NCBI RefSeq assembly: GCF_014529535.1
Contig: NW_023503555.1
Span: 744,001-808,000, forward strand
Reading direction: 5' to 3'
Source: Bradysia coprophila
Taxonomy: Eukaryota; Arthropoda; Insecta; Diptera; Sciaridae
Length of the DNA stretch: 64,000 nt
Shown here: positions 47,743-59,568 of the stretch, one piece after another
Position numbering within the stretch: position 1 is the stretch's first letter
Layout of the letters: each line of letters opens with the position of its first letter
The notes under the pieces: generated by a model
The model's database searches: none
Seen by the model: the letters and a program-made list of their open reading frames with translations, nothing else
Told to the model about the DNA's origin: nothing
Program-made: the position numbers and the translations under genes

Positions 47743-48396
47743 ATTGAAAGAAGTATTTTTGGTAACACTCTGGTCACTTTCCTCTGGTTGTTCACAAAAC
47801 TAAAAACCGGTCTTATTCGTACGACAGCTCAGTATTGAATGTCTGGATGCTGTTCCGTTCAGGACTTAGTCGTAGACTATTTTACCAGAGATAATTATTT
47901 CAATTTAATGCAAATTGTAATATGGCAATGTATATTCTGGACCTTCTGCGTTTGCTTGTAACATTTTATATACATAGCGACTTGCTATTAGCGAGGGATA
48001 CACTATTGACCTCTGGTTATTATCTCTGCTAATATGCAACAACAACCAACAACGAAAAAATTGGTACATGGACAAATCAAATCGAAATTCGTAGATTTAT
48101 TTGCTTCAGCAAACTTTTTTCTTAGAATTAATTGCTCGTCAATTGATTAAGCAAAAATTTTTCTTGGTATGAGTTGTTTTGGTTTAACAGGACAAATATA
48201 ATTGCGAATTGCGAACTTTACAATGTATAATCACCGGAAGCATTCATCAGTTCTGGGGAAACTTGAAAGCAATAAACTTAAGTAAAATACCAGCGCATTC
48301 AAGACAAAAAAAAATATTTATTTTACTAGAAACTAGACTAACAACCACAATTCATTTAAAAATATTAAAAAAAAAATCGAATCAAAGAAGTCATTT

Positions 48397-51300
48397 CTAT
48401 GAACCAACTTTATAAGTGGTAATCTTCCCGTTATCGTTCACTGATGTAATTGCACCTTTACGGTTCATTTTCACTCCATTCACATCAGATGAGCTCGAAA
48501 ATGATGATGTTGATACACCGAAAAAGCCGCTTCCATCATTCGGTCCGCTTGCACCAAATCTATTGTCTATGTTCGGTGAGTTCTACATCAATAAAAAGAA
48601 TTGAGTAGGTTATTTGCACCAATAAGTCGACATCAGGTTTGAACTGGCCGAAGTGGGCGATCGGACTGTTGCTTTGACTATCGCCCGATCGGCATCAAGT
48701 AGCCAGTCCAGCCCTGGCCGACATAATTATTTCGCCGGTATTACGGGATTAGCTGGATAAATCGAAGCCGTTTGATGGATGCCATTGTTTCCATATGAAG
48801 CAGTGGCCGCTGCATAGTTCGGTGCATAGTATGGAACGGAATTAGCATTGCCGCCTCCATTTTGCCATTGATTCCAGGCTTCTTGTTGTTGATTGTACAG
48901 GCTGTTTGAAATTAGAATTTTACAAACAAATTCAAATTTGTAAACGTTTTTACTGCCTGCTCCATGCGAAAGTTGAACATTACATAACAATTTGCCCCAT
49001 GAGAAATTGATCGATTACATGAAGAATATTTTCAGTTCATTTTTCATTTTTTTTTTGAAACTCAACTTTTGCATGTGGTAGGCAGTAACAGAATACATTG
49101 GATGCTGCTTAGTAATTCGTTCGGAAAAAGTATTGTAATACGCACAAATTCACTTGAGTGTTTTTGAGCATGTTGCTTCGGTAACTGTCTTTTGACAAGT
49201 GTTGTCGACACTCTCTCTACCACGGCAGAGTAAAATAAACCAGGCAGTAGCGGTTCATTTTCGAAACGTCAAATAAGTGACCTAATACACTGCATGAAAA
49301 TGATCTCAAATGAACACTGACATAAACTGAAAAATTTTATTCACGAAAAATATAGGGCTACTAGATTATTCAAGTCCCTAGTCAAATCAACGATCCTGCC
49401 TGGTTAACTTTACTCTGCCGTGTATCTACACTTGTCGAAAAGCCAGTTAACGAACCTTGTTTCTCAAAAACACACACTTGGAATTGGGAGTTTGCTTTTA
49501 TCGCGAAATTGTGACCTCATGTAATGAATTACTTTCGCAGCATCCAATGCAACCTACTATCGTTAACCTACTAACGTAGTTCTCAGACAAGGAAAAATAT
49601 CAATTACCCAGCACAGTTCCTGCAGATTGAACCTGTTATAGAAACTGATGCTGACTCATAAATTACGTAACGCAATAGGTGGGAGGGGTCTAACGTTTAC
49701 ATGACAGTCCATAAATATTTTTTTTAATTCTCATACATTTTGCGTGACATCCTCGGGGGAAATTTCAGTGTTACGTAATTTATGAACGGCTCCTAAGCCT
49801 AGACAATAGATACCACCCTGCGAGTATTAGTAATATTTTAAGTAAAAAATCTTGAAGAAAATTACTTAGCAGGACCAAGAGAAGACAGAGCATAAGCACT
49901 TGCACCCGGAGTTGAGTAGGCAAACGATCCACCGCTTACATTGAAAAAAGTTTAAAAAAAAGTATTACAGATTACTACTAGTATTTTGAGTACAGAAGGA
50001 AAAGTTAATATCAAACCTGGCAAGTTGTTGCTGTAACGAATTCTGAAACTGAGAGAATGCCTGTTGGTATTCCGGTGGAGAGAATGGAGCGGGGAAAAAC
50101 TGTGGAAATTGGATTGGTACGAATGGAGCAAAGGGAAATTGTTGTTGCTGAAATTGATTTTGGAATTGGGCTGGTTGAAATTGGTTGGGGTTTTGGTATT
50201 GATTTTGGAATTGATTTTGGAATTGATTTTGGAATTGATTTGGGTATTGATTCGGATTCTGGAAATTGTTCGGATAGTTTGCATTCTGGTATGGCTGCGT
50301 TGAGTATTGTTGCGTGGTAAATTGTGTGTACGGATAATTAGATCCGTATGTTGAAGTTCCAGTGTATCCATTGGTCGATCCATAGTTTACCCCAGCACTC
50401 TGACCGTTTACTCCGCCGAACGTTGATGATGATGCGGCTCCAGCCGATGCACCATTACCGAAACTGGCAGCTTAAAAATTCGGCATCAGTGAAAAAAATG
50501 TTTTAGAAACAGCTAGTCATCTGTTATCGACAACAACGAGAAAAGTGAACGGTGAACTCAGGACAGTGTTTTTTATGTAGAGAAATGTATGGTAAAACTA
50601 AAGAAGTACAAGATTTTGATATTAAACATTATAGGCGATACTTTAAACAAAAGAAGTAGCAAATTCGGCCGGCATATTGGCCGTACGACTGTTGATTTTG
50701 AAAGGTTTAATGAAGAAGAATTTTTTATTTGTTTCGAAATTTGAATTCATAGAAGATTAAACCGAGGGGAAAACCACTTTTTTTATTGATGTGATTAACA
50801 TGATTAACATGATTAACCAGTGATTAACATGATGACGAAATGGTGATTAACCAGCATTTGACCGGTGGAATCGTCGCAAAACTACAAATAAATGTGAAAT
50901 ATAGCGGTTAATCAATGTTAATGACCGGTTAACCGTTTAGATTCACAAAACTTATGTTTCTGATTAACAGATTAACTGATTAACCATGTTAATCACAAAA
51001 TAGTGGTTTCCCCCTCGGATTAAACAGTTTGCAAATTTTCAGGTCAAATCTGTTTTTACGTCGCATGATATTTAGGTCGGGTCATCAAACCTATTAAATG
51101 GAACAATCAATCAACATGAGCGGTGATATATTTACTAAGAACGAAATCAATTTAATTAAACAAGAATAATGAGGGTATCGAGTCGATAAAAAATTAATTC
51201 AAAGAACCAGTTTTAATGAAGAATCATGTCATCGGGTTTTACGAAAAAAAAAATTTAGTGAGAAAATATTGAATTCGTTTATCTAATCAGAAGCTGGGTA

Positions 51301-53009
51301 CGCGTACGTTGCATTTCCAGTAATCGAGCTGTAAATTTCGAACGATCATGGTACATGATCATGATCAGACATAGTAATTGGGAAGGAATTTTATTTTAAT
51401 GATTGATCACACTTAAGCTGGTTGGTTATTAATGGTGAGGAGTTTCGATCCAAATTATTCGCCGAAGTATACTTGAGCTTAAGAATATTTAATTACATTT
51501 TTGAAATTGTGATGAGTAAACTTCGGTGAATTTACCAAACTAGCTGACTAGCTATGTATGTTTAAAGACCGTAAAAAAAGATTTTTATGAGAAGGCGTGA
51601 AAAGTTGAAGTTATTTTTATGGCCACAGTATTTCGGTTTCGGTAAACGAGTTCAAATTTTATAGTTAATATGTCCTAATGTGAATTATGAATTGATTTTA
51701 GAATTGGAGATATTCTGACGCCGAAAATTTTTACTCGTTCCTATATGTGACATTGCGTTAATTTGTTCAAAGATTTTGTTGTGTGTCCATTTGCTTATCG
51801 AGACAAAATTGTTACAGCCACTGATGGTGACTTCGATGTGAAGTCGAAATATTAGGCAGAATAAAGAGAATTTCTGAGCTATTCCGATTTTATCTACAAA
51901 AATATCTGAAATGTGAAAGTTTGGACGGCACATTCGCCGCTATAATAGCTGGAAAGTGCATACCCAAATGTGACCTAGATGTGACTTTTCAAGTTATAGC
52001 AGGGAAAAATGTGCCAATCGCTTTCTTTTCACATTTACGTTTTTTCCTAGATGTGATTGGCACATTTTTCCCTGCTATATTACTGGACACATTTGGGTAT
52101 GTACTTTCCAGATTTGAAATCCGTTACTGAACAGATCAATCTTCACAAGTTCAATTTCCATTTCTTCAAATGTGGGATTGTACCAATCGTTAATTACGAG
52201 CCAATGTGAAAATTGTTAATGATTCCTGCAACTCCCTGCGATTAGATCTTTCACAGAAGGTAAACGTACACCAGGACTCCACTTGACAATGGCATTGGCA
52301 AGTGTCTATCTGCCTTGAAATATGTAGAGATGTAGAGATGTAGAAATATGTAGAGATTGAGACACGTTATATTAAGCTGCTGGTGTGACTCGAGTAGAAA
52401 GAGCGATTGTTCAATAATTTTGGTGCGTTGTACCAGCATCAAATCTTCTACTTCTTTTGATCTAAGTATTTTCAACCAATTGGTACATAATCTTTCACTT
52501 CATTCGATTTAACCTACATTTTTCTATTTTAGTCGAGGTAAACATCCATAGTTAGTTTTTTCGCCGCCATTGTTAACAGATGAAAAAGCCGAAAAAGCCT
52601 TGGAAAAAGCATTAATTTTCTGTCCGTTTTTCTAGGAATTTTCAAGGAAAACATAAAATGTCTGAATTTCTTTAAAATTTAAAAATGTCTTAATTTTTGG
52701 GGAAATTTAATCATTTTTAAGAATTTTTTTAATTATTCAGGAATTTTCAGAATTTTCCCTTATTGCCGACGTACACCGATATTTTTATAGTTTCAGGATG
52801 TTTGTACCTTAAGAATATTTCATCTTTTACAGAAAGACAATTCGGTTTTCAGATATTCTTAGTGAGACACAAAATTTGCTACCATTTTTGCTGAGAAAAG
52901 ATAAATCCTAGCGAATAATTCACTTACATTCTATAAATAAATTTCAAAAAAGAAACTCACCATCTGCGCCGGCTATAGCCAACAAACATAAAGCACCCAA
53001 TAATGCCAT
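48397..53009 (-). CDS. Secreted repeat protein B (Gln/Asn/Phe-rich), neighbour and partial paralogue of A
   Basis: Five exons: 53009-52961 (signal peptide MALLGALCLLAIAGAD), 50470-50017, 49934-49866, 48901-48745, 48582-48397. Total 915 nt, 304 residues, all phases fit. Exon 2 is Ser/Gly-rich, then repeats of QNQF/QNPNQ, then a Pro/Phe-rich block (FAPFVPIQFPQFFPAPF). Exon 4 has WNQWQNGGGN and Tyr/Ala-rich sequence. The last exon reads DNRFGASG, GFFGVSTSSFSSSSDVNG, VNDNGKITTYKVGS. If the GTAATA donor at 48744 is not used, the protein ends at a TAA just downstream instead. The C-terminal pattern matches that of A. A signal peptide and low-complexity Gln/Tyr/Gly composition suggest a secreted structural role. 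Confidence 0.8.
48644..48716. repeat. Short hairpin, AACTGGCC ... CCAGTCC family
   Basis: GAACTGGCCGAAGTGGGCGA and GTAGCCAGTCCAGCCC are near-inverted, with inner GGGCGATCGG / CGATCGGC words. It sits in the last intron of repeat-protein gene B. Confidence 0.55.
49221..49422 (-). mobile_element. MITE, second CACGGCAGAG copy
   Basis: Ends CACGGCAGAGTAAAAT and TTAACTTTACTCTGCCGTG. The body is the reverse complement of 20196-20403. Flanks TCTCTAC (49214-49220) and TATCTAC (49423-49429) agree at six of seven positions, consistent with an older 7-bp target duplication. It lies in intron 3 of repeat-protein gene B. Confidence 0.85.
49654..49793. mobile_element. Small MITE with CATAAATTACGTAAC ends
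   Basis: CTCATAAATTACGTAAC at the left is inverted at the right as GTTACGTAATTTATGAAC over about 140 bp; inner bases are weakly paired. Located in an intron of repeat-protein gene B. Confidence 0.65.
50762..51018. mobile_element. MITE with CCGAGGGG ends and many GATTAAC repeats
   Basis: CCGAGGGGAAAACCACT at the left and AGTGGTTTCCCCCTCGG at the right form terminal inverted repeats over 257 bp. ATTAAA flanks both sides (50756-50761 and 51019-51024). GATTAAC or its complement GTTAATC occurs about a dozen times inside, in both orientations, along with GACCGGTTAACC. Confidence 0.8.
51949..52110. mobile_element. Palindromic MITE in intron 1 of gene B
   Basis: CTGGAAAGTGCATACCCAAA pairs with the inverted TTTGGGTATGTACTTTCCAG at 52110. 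Inside, GCAGGGAAAAATGTGCCAAT pairs with ATTGGCACATTTTTCCCTGC. The element is almost wholly a hairpin. Confidence 0.75.
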
Positions 53010-53656
53010 CTCTGCTATCGACAATATTAAATCCTAATTGTATTTCAAATTGAACGAATATTTTATTCTGAAATTTAAAAAGAAAATAAAATTGAACAAA
53101 AACTGCATTACATTTCCATTTCGAATAAAATTTATTTTTCTGTTCCCCATTTGAATTTTGTCAGTCTTAAAGGCATTTTTGTTATGTTAACTTTATTCAA
53201 TGCAAATTTATTTGATTCGATTTTTTTTTCGTTTTGTTTTGAATATTTCCTATGACATGACCGTGAAAAAACGTTGATATCATATATGAGCCCAATGCGA
53301 GAATGATGAAACTGAATTAATTCGGTTGACCGCGAAAATATTAATTATGAGCTTGATAACTGAAAGTAAAACAGTTTTGACGTCGTAGCTGAACCGTTTC
53401 GAATGTAAATAGTTTTTGATTGATAGATTGATAAAATCAATGATCGATCTGTTCGTCTGTTTATTTTTAGAAGCGCTTATCTGCGGAATAGATTTGTTGT
53501 TATTATTGTGTCAAGTCTAAGAACTTGAACCACTTTTTTACTGATTATCTAAGAACCTTGCTTATACTACGATCAGAAAAATTACAGACGACGAGCAGCT
53601 GCTACTTCAGTAGTTCCGATTTTGATATATATTCACAAAATTTAAGTTAACTCTCT
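53010..53656. other. Intergenic, 5' flank of gene B
   Basis: AT-rich promoter-side sequence of repeat-protein gene B; no other gene seen. Confidence 0.3.
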
Positions 53657-53671
53657 TTAGGGCGAGTGGTT

Positions 53672-54053
53672 ATGACCGTCCAGGTAGCTCAACCGGTAGA
53701 GCGATGGACTCACGCCCTATATGTCAGGGGTTCGACTCTCATGTCAGACATAGTTCATAGGGTTTTTACTAATCGTAAATGAGTCTCTGCTGTTAGTTAC
53801 CGCTAATCCGCTCTATCGCCTGTAATAGGGCTCTAAGAAAACAACAAAAAATGCTGAACACAGTTCTCATACGTCACATGCATAAGTCACAATCATGATT
53901 CTAAAAATGTCAACACCTATGTTTTAATAGATAAATCATACGATTCACAATTGTAAAATCTCTCGAAAATATGGATTAATGCACAACAAGCCCGTTGGCG
54001 GCTTCGGTGCTTGGAAAGCATCAGCTTTCCTGCCCATCTTATCTTATCTTATC
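53672..54053 (+). mobile_element. tRNA-derived SINE with 15-bp target duplication
   Basis: 382 bp. The head holds a pol III A box (AGGTAGCTCAACCGGTAGAG, about 53682-53701) and a B box (GGGGTTCGACTCTC, about 53727-53740) at tRNA spacing. A non-tRNA body follows, and the end is a (TTATC)n simple-repeat tail (about 54037-54053). The element is flanked by a perfect TTAGGGCGAGTGGTT duplication (53657-53671 and 54054-54068), the hallmark of LINE-dependent retroposition. The cloverleaf is imperfect, so it is not a functional tRNA gene. Confidence 0.85.
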
Positions 54054-54068
54054 TTAGGGCGAGTGGTT

Positions 54069-56350
54069 TGAAAAAGTCTAACGCTTCATCCAATTTTGAT
54101 ATTTCCACCCAAAATTTTTGCATACACAGGGCCACAAGGTTCGTCATTCTTCGCGAGTGCAACTTAGTGAGGTGCAGTTCTGTTGCATGGAAAAACCATT
54201 CCGACTCTGAGTCATTATCTACATTACTCGTTCAGGTTTTTTTTTTCTAGAATTTCGTAAACTTTCAATTTCTGAAAATTCTTGAAAATTATTCGAAAAT
54301 TCTGAGTTTTGGAAACTTTAAAAATTTTAATTCTTGAAAATTCTCGAAATTCAAAAATTTCCAATAATTTCTTGAATTTTCGAAAATCAATTTCATTAAA
54401 ATATGCCCTGCCCTGCTTAAGACTGAAAATTTCAATACATTCGTGACTTCTGATGAATCGAAAGTATGAGAAACTGTAATTCTGAATGCATCGCAAATTT
54501 AAAAATACGTGTAAGCCTGTCGAGACGTCATGTAATAATTAACATATTTATCGAATATTTTAATTCTTTCGCTCTACATAATTGCAATCAGACCCAGAAT
54601 CTTTTACTTCATTAGTTGAACAACACATTTTGCATAAGACTACCTAGACTCCACAATGGAGAAGAAAAATAAACATCGAAAAAGATCAATATTGCAACAA
54701 TAAACAAAAAATTTCAATTCATTTAAGTTGCTATAAAAAACACCGGTTAGTGATGGCAAGATGTACAAATTAAATTTCTTGGATTTTAATTTCACAGAAA
54801 CGCGTCGTATTCAATTTTGTTTCGCTGAAGAAAAACCCCTGAACCCGTTTCATGTACAACTCGTTTTTAACTTTTTATTGGTTCGATCAGACTAGACGAA
54901 TTTTTCGAAAGATGATCGATCAAGAATCGGCTTCTCAGAAATTCCAACTGTAGCAATAAAGCAAATCTTAACATGGTCTCAAAGTTTTTCTATTAACATG
55001 CCACGATTGCCACGATTGCTCTTAGGACTGATCGTCTCAGTGATTTCATAAAATTTCGTACTTCATGCTATACACCACAGACCAACACGAAGTGTCAGGA
55101 CGAAAATGTTTCACGGACGGCAAGCATTTCATTGATATATGGAATCTGTTACTTCATTTGACTTATGCATTTTCGAAAGATTTAAATCAAAATCTTTTGA
55201 CTTATTTTGGCTATATAAGACGACGGAAGCTAGAGATCATTGCTTATTATTGTCGTTTCTGTTGATTACAGATGACATAGCTGACCGTAAAAAGTTCTTT
55301 TTCTTGCGGTTTTCACAAATTATTTCCCAGTCTTATTATTAACACAGTCGTTGCACTACTTTAAGAGATAATTTATTTAGATCGTTTTGAGATGGATGTT
55401 GCGAGTTGTTAAGCTCCCATCATGATCTTATGCAGTGGAAGTATTTTTGTAATCTCGTATTCAATTCATTGACTTGGATAAAAAACACATTATCAGAACT
55501 TCCGTCAACAAAGCCATTAATAAAATGGGTTGAAAAACCTGTTAAAAACATCAAATATTTTTCAATTCCACAAAATTCTAACCTGTTCTCGCTTGACCTG
55601 ATTTTAAACTGAATTCTCACTCAACGAATTGATAAGGGCAACACTCGGAAATATTTTTGTTTTCTTTTTTGTTAAAATTTGAAACTTCTAATCGTCAATG
55701 CACAAACAAATGATTTATATATTTTGTAGAAGTTTTAGTTGAACGCTTAGAGCACCTCTTAGCGTCAATTAGCAATGATATCACCTAAGAACTTAACCGA
55801 TGATAAATACTCTCTGTGTGTTTATTCAGTGTTCTACACCATATAGCGCTAGTGTAGTGTAATGTGTATACAAAAACTACCAGAGAAAAAAAAATTGGTT
55901 TCGGACGAATACAAAATTTCGCGAGACCGTACGACCTAAGAATTTAGCTATAAAGAATTGGTTGATATACCTACCTTTTTTTGTAGTTAAGGTGAGTATT
56001 GGTTTCGTAAACAACATTTGAGTGTATAATGTTCTGTGCTATGTGGCTATTTCATGGGTCATATTGATTTGTTCATTAGATGAACGTGTAGAGATTGTCG
56101 CATTCTATTTCTCTTCCAGAGGATATGAATGCACGTCGATTTCCTAGCACATTTATAGTATGTGGCAATAGTATATTTCGTACCTAGGACTAAAAGTCTT
56201 TTTTAGCGTGTGAGACGTTTCCAGACAGAGCCGTAGGCGAATCGAATACTCTTCGGGTCCTAGGTATGAAAAATTCATTTACCTTACTAGAGAGGTAATA
56301 TCGTACTTTCGCCCTTAGGGAAGACTCTTTACCCCGCTCGTAAGGTAAAA
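54069..56350. other. Intergenic with low-complexity GAATTTTC tract
   Basis: About 54245-54400 is a degenerate GAAAATTCTTGAAAATT array like those at 11.3 and 52.7 kb. The TTTTACTTCATTAGTT motif occurs at 54602. No protein-coding exon is supported in this stretch. Confidence 0.35.
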
Positions 56351-56482
56351 CGTTATACAATACACGGGAGGTAATGTAATATCTCGTACCCCGATGAGTA
56401 AACGTACCTCGGGCTGAAGCCCTTGGATACTTTTACTCATCTGGATACGAGATATTACATTACCTCCCTTGTATAGTAACGT
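56351..56482. mobile_element. Hairpin MITE, GGGAGGTAATGTAATATCTC arms
   Basis: CGTTATACAATACACGGGAG with the following GGTAATGTAATATCTCGTA pairs with TACGAGATATTACATTACCT and the downstream CCCTTGTATAGTAACG. The loop has inverted CTCGGGCT / AGCCC words. Non-coding. Confidence 0.7.
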
Positions 56483-56489
56483 ACTATTT

Positions 56490-56660
56490 CATGTGTCGGG
56501 GCCGAAAATGAGTGAGTTTTGCGATTTTTCTCTGGTTTTCCCCTTACATTAATTTTTTTTGAGTATCTGTGTTGGATGATTGTTTTTAGGCACTTTCGCA
56601 TGTAAAATTGCGAAATTGCCTAAAAACAATCATCCAACACAGATACACAAATAACTATTT
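56490..56660. repeat. Copy of the GGACGATTG hairpin family
   Basis: It reads ATGTGTCGGGGCCGAAAATG, then GTATCTGTGTTGGATGATTG ... CAATCATCCAACACAGATAC and ends ACAAATAACTATT. This is the layout of 37676-37876. Its loop is shortened and lacks the GGCCGAACGAAGTGAGG core. Confidence 0.7.
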
Positions 56661-59568
56661 GAACTAAGTAATAATGACAATTTCGTCTTGTATTGTGTGC
56701 AAAGCCCGAAGTACTACATCTAGCGATTGACATAACTTTTATACTAATGTGCATACTTTCGAACATGATGAACTTAAAAAGCATCCAAGACTTGTCAGAA
56801 AACTTAGCTTCCATAATTTGCCGAATCGAAACGTAATTTTTGGGTCCAGAAAGCGTAAGCGTCTTGCAAAGCGATTTTTTGGACTTGGTTACATGATTCA
56901 TTCGAGTCCGTTTACCAATTAGTTTATAATATGTTGTTTTGTTGATACAAACCTCCCACCCAGTCAAAACAAGCAAATACGTAATCTCTTACTTCATTAG
57001 TTGTAACATAGACTATCTTAAAACAGACAACATTGACAGTGTCAACGCACTTCCAGCATGAGTGGTACTCTAAATATGGTACAGAAACTTGACAGTGTGT
57101 GAAAAAACCACAAAACAGTACTCCATTTGGCAGCTGTCGACTATGATCAAATATGCTTGAAGTGCGTTGGCAGTGTACATCATTTATTTTCTCGTCGTTG
57201 CCGATAACGGATGACATAGCACTGCGCAATTGTTCGCAGTAGTTCCTTCTCATCCATATTAGCTCTTTGTCGCTGAGACGCGAGAAATTGAAAACAAAGG
57301 TTGTTCGTAAGTATTTAAGTATTTTAGAAGAAACCACACGCCTGTGCACAAATTGAAGGCTACACTCCAAACGAAGCCATAGGGCCTTAGGCCATCTCAT
57401 CTTCAGTTGTAATACAGTGGTCAATGAGAACATAAAGTCTTGAGGCTTTTGTTTACTGCTTTAATCTTGCGTAGAACGGTAAACTCGCTTGTATCCCTCT
57501 TGTGCAAATCTCGACATACGTCCTCTGCAGATAAAGTAAATTATGGACCTCGGTCCTAAATGTATCCTTTGACAATCCTAAATCTTTAACTTCGTTATTT
57601 TCAACAGGTGTCGTCTTAATTCCCTATTTTTGTGCTCCCTGTAGTTAATATTTGACTTGCTGGTCTCCGTTTTTTTGTCTGTCAAAGAATGCTTCTCTGA
57701 GACAAGAGTAATTATTTTTTACGAATGATCTTGCATCAATACATTGTAATGGTCTCTCTACTACTAATCTCAACTTCTCAACAAAAACTGAGACAAGCGA
57801 CTCTGCTGTACATGGGGTTCCTTGGCATAGCCCAGCAAGGGCTAATACCCATACTTTGGTTCTCACTATTTACCATATCTCATTCATATTCTTACTCACT
57901 TCCATGGGAAATTTTCCCAATAATAATCGCAAACAGGAAGAGGCATCTTTTGGTAGAAGTATGTTCTAACCACCGCGTTCTTATTCTTTTCAGATCACAG
58001 ATATACGTCAAACTTGACGATTGTGGATATTTTTCGATTACTCCGCAATTATTCTAATAATATGGAATCCACATAAAGGTTCGCATTTGCAGACTGCACT
58101 ACTCACGATGTACAGCAGTGGCGAGGACAAATCAATTGCTCCAGCTTCATATCTCGCTCGTAACGATATTATCAAGCGTGTAACCATTACACATACTTTG
58201 TCTTATGAGATTATTATGAATCACCGTAACACAATCACTAAAGCCAACTAGTGAAATTAAATCCATTCATGAAAATTCTACAAGCCCCGAATTTCAGACT
58301 CAATAATTACACCAGGCACCAATTTAACACTTTTGGAATGTGCAAAAATGGTGTTATAGCACTGAGTACGAAACACACCTCCGTTGATATCAGTGACGTC
58401 TGTGGTTCCACTGCAGTCACTTCACAAAAAAAATGTAAAAAGTAATTAGAGTAATGATTAATGAGACAGTAATTAGTGGAACACTAACGACAAGTAATGG
58501 ACACCTACGGAATGGTTATTTGAACTCATGGCACCTTAGATACCTGATACACCAATGATTGTCGTTCCCAATCTCACTTAATAATTTTGTGAAGCGGCTG
58601 CAATGGAACTATATATGTCATTGGGACCAACGGATATGTGTTTCGCAGTGACAACTATCCAACGCGGTCAGTCTCCATTTGTGCACAAAACCTATGTTGC
58701 CAATAATTAATTGGTTAAAAAAGTTGAGGAAATGGCAGCACCCAAAATAGTCTCGCATTTTGACAGAACTATCGGGGGGCCAAGTAAAAACTCGAGTCTC
58801 CATTTTTTTTTTGTACAATCCTTGTATCGAATGTTTTTATTTTTATTTTTAATAGTAAATACACAAATTAGAAATTCTTAATGCGAAAAAAAATTAATTT
58901 ATATTTGTTGGTTGATGCTGAAAAATAAATTTCCGTACACAATTACCTAGCAGTAAAATGTTTTTTTTTTTGTTGTAAGAAACGACAAAATACAAAGTAA
59001 TTTAAAAAAAAACGAACTAAAAAATAGGGGAGGAATCGATATACTAATCTGATGCTACCATATAAATATTCCCGTTTCTTTTAGCGTTTTTCAAGAGTGT
59101 TTTTGTGTTTTTAAGTTTTATTTTTCTTCCTTTATTAATTCAACAAAAATGAGAGAACCTTTTTCATTACAAATAAATAAAATAAAAAAAAGAATTAGGA
59201 AAAAATCTTCCGAGAATCGAAACAATAAATTCTCCGCAAACGAAGAAAATTTAAACTGTTCGACACGTCGTCGATTCTCCTTTTAATTTTTCTTTATTTT
59301 TTCTGTTTGGTTGGTATAGTAAATTTTCCTTTTTAATTTGCTTCAAGAACTTTCGTTAGATTAAAATTGGGCTTTTCTTTACTCCGTTTGTTTTGTTACT
59401 CTTCGGTATAAGAATTGAAAAAAAATTATTTTTTTTTAATGAAATGTTCCTTTTAAGTTTTTTTCCTTTTTTGTCTGAATTTAATTTTTTCTCTTTTTTT
59501 AAATTTTTATGAAATTTTCTTTACTGAATGTTTTTACTGATTCTTTTTGTTGATTCACCCCCGTGGTC
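56661..59568. other. Intergenic and probable eIF4A 3' UTR
   Basis: 56661-58600 has several open frames without recognisable families or splice support. The TTACTTCATTAGTT motif occurs near 56989, with a variant at 57591. From about 58800 to 59568 the plus strand is T-rich, A-rich on the eIF4A strand, as expected for its 3' UTR; several AATAAA candidates exist on the minus strand. Confidence 0.35.

Noticed and set aside
48727-48745. Gene B ending at the TAA just after the AKVIPAK-like end of exon 4
   Set aside because: The GTAATA donor at 48744 joins in phase to an exon with the C-terminal signature shared with gene A, so the longer form is preferred; the shorter one remains possible as an isoform.
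50057-50320. Repetitive plus-strand proteins (FGIDFGID and LILELILE)
   Set aside because: They are antisense frames of the QNQF repeat in exon 2 of gene B, which has the signal peptide and consistent splicing.
53682-53756. A functional tRNA gene
   Set aside because: A and B boxes are present, but the anticodon and acceptor stems do not pair well. The unit continues to a simple-repeat tail within a 15-bp target duplication, so it is a SINE head.
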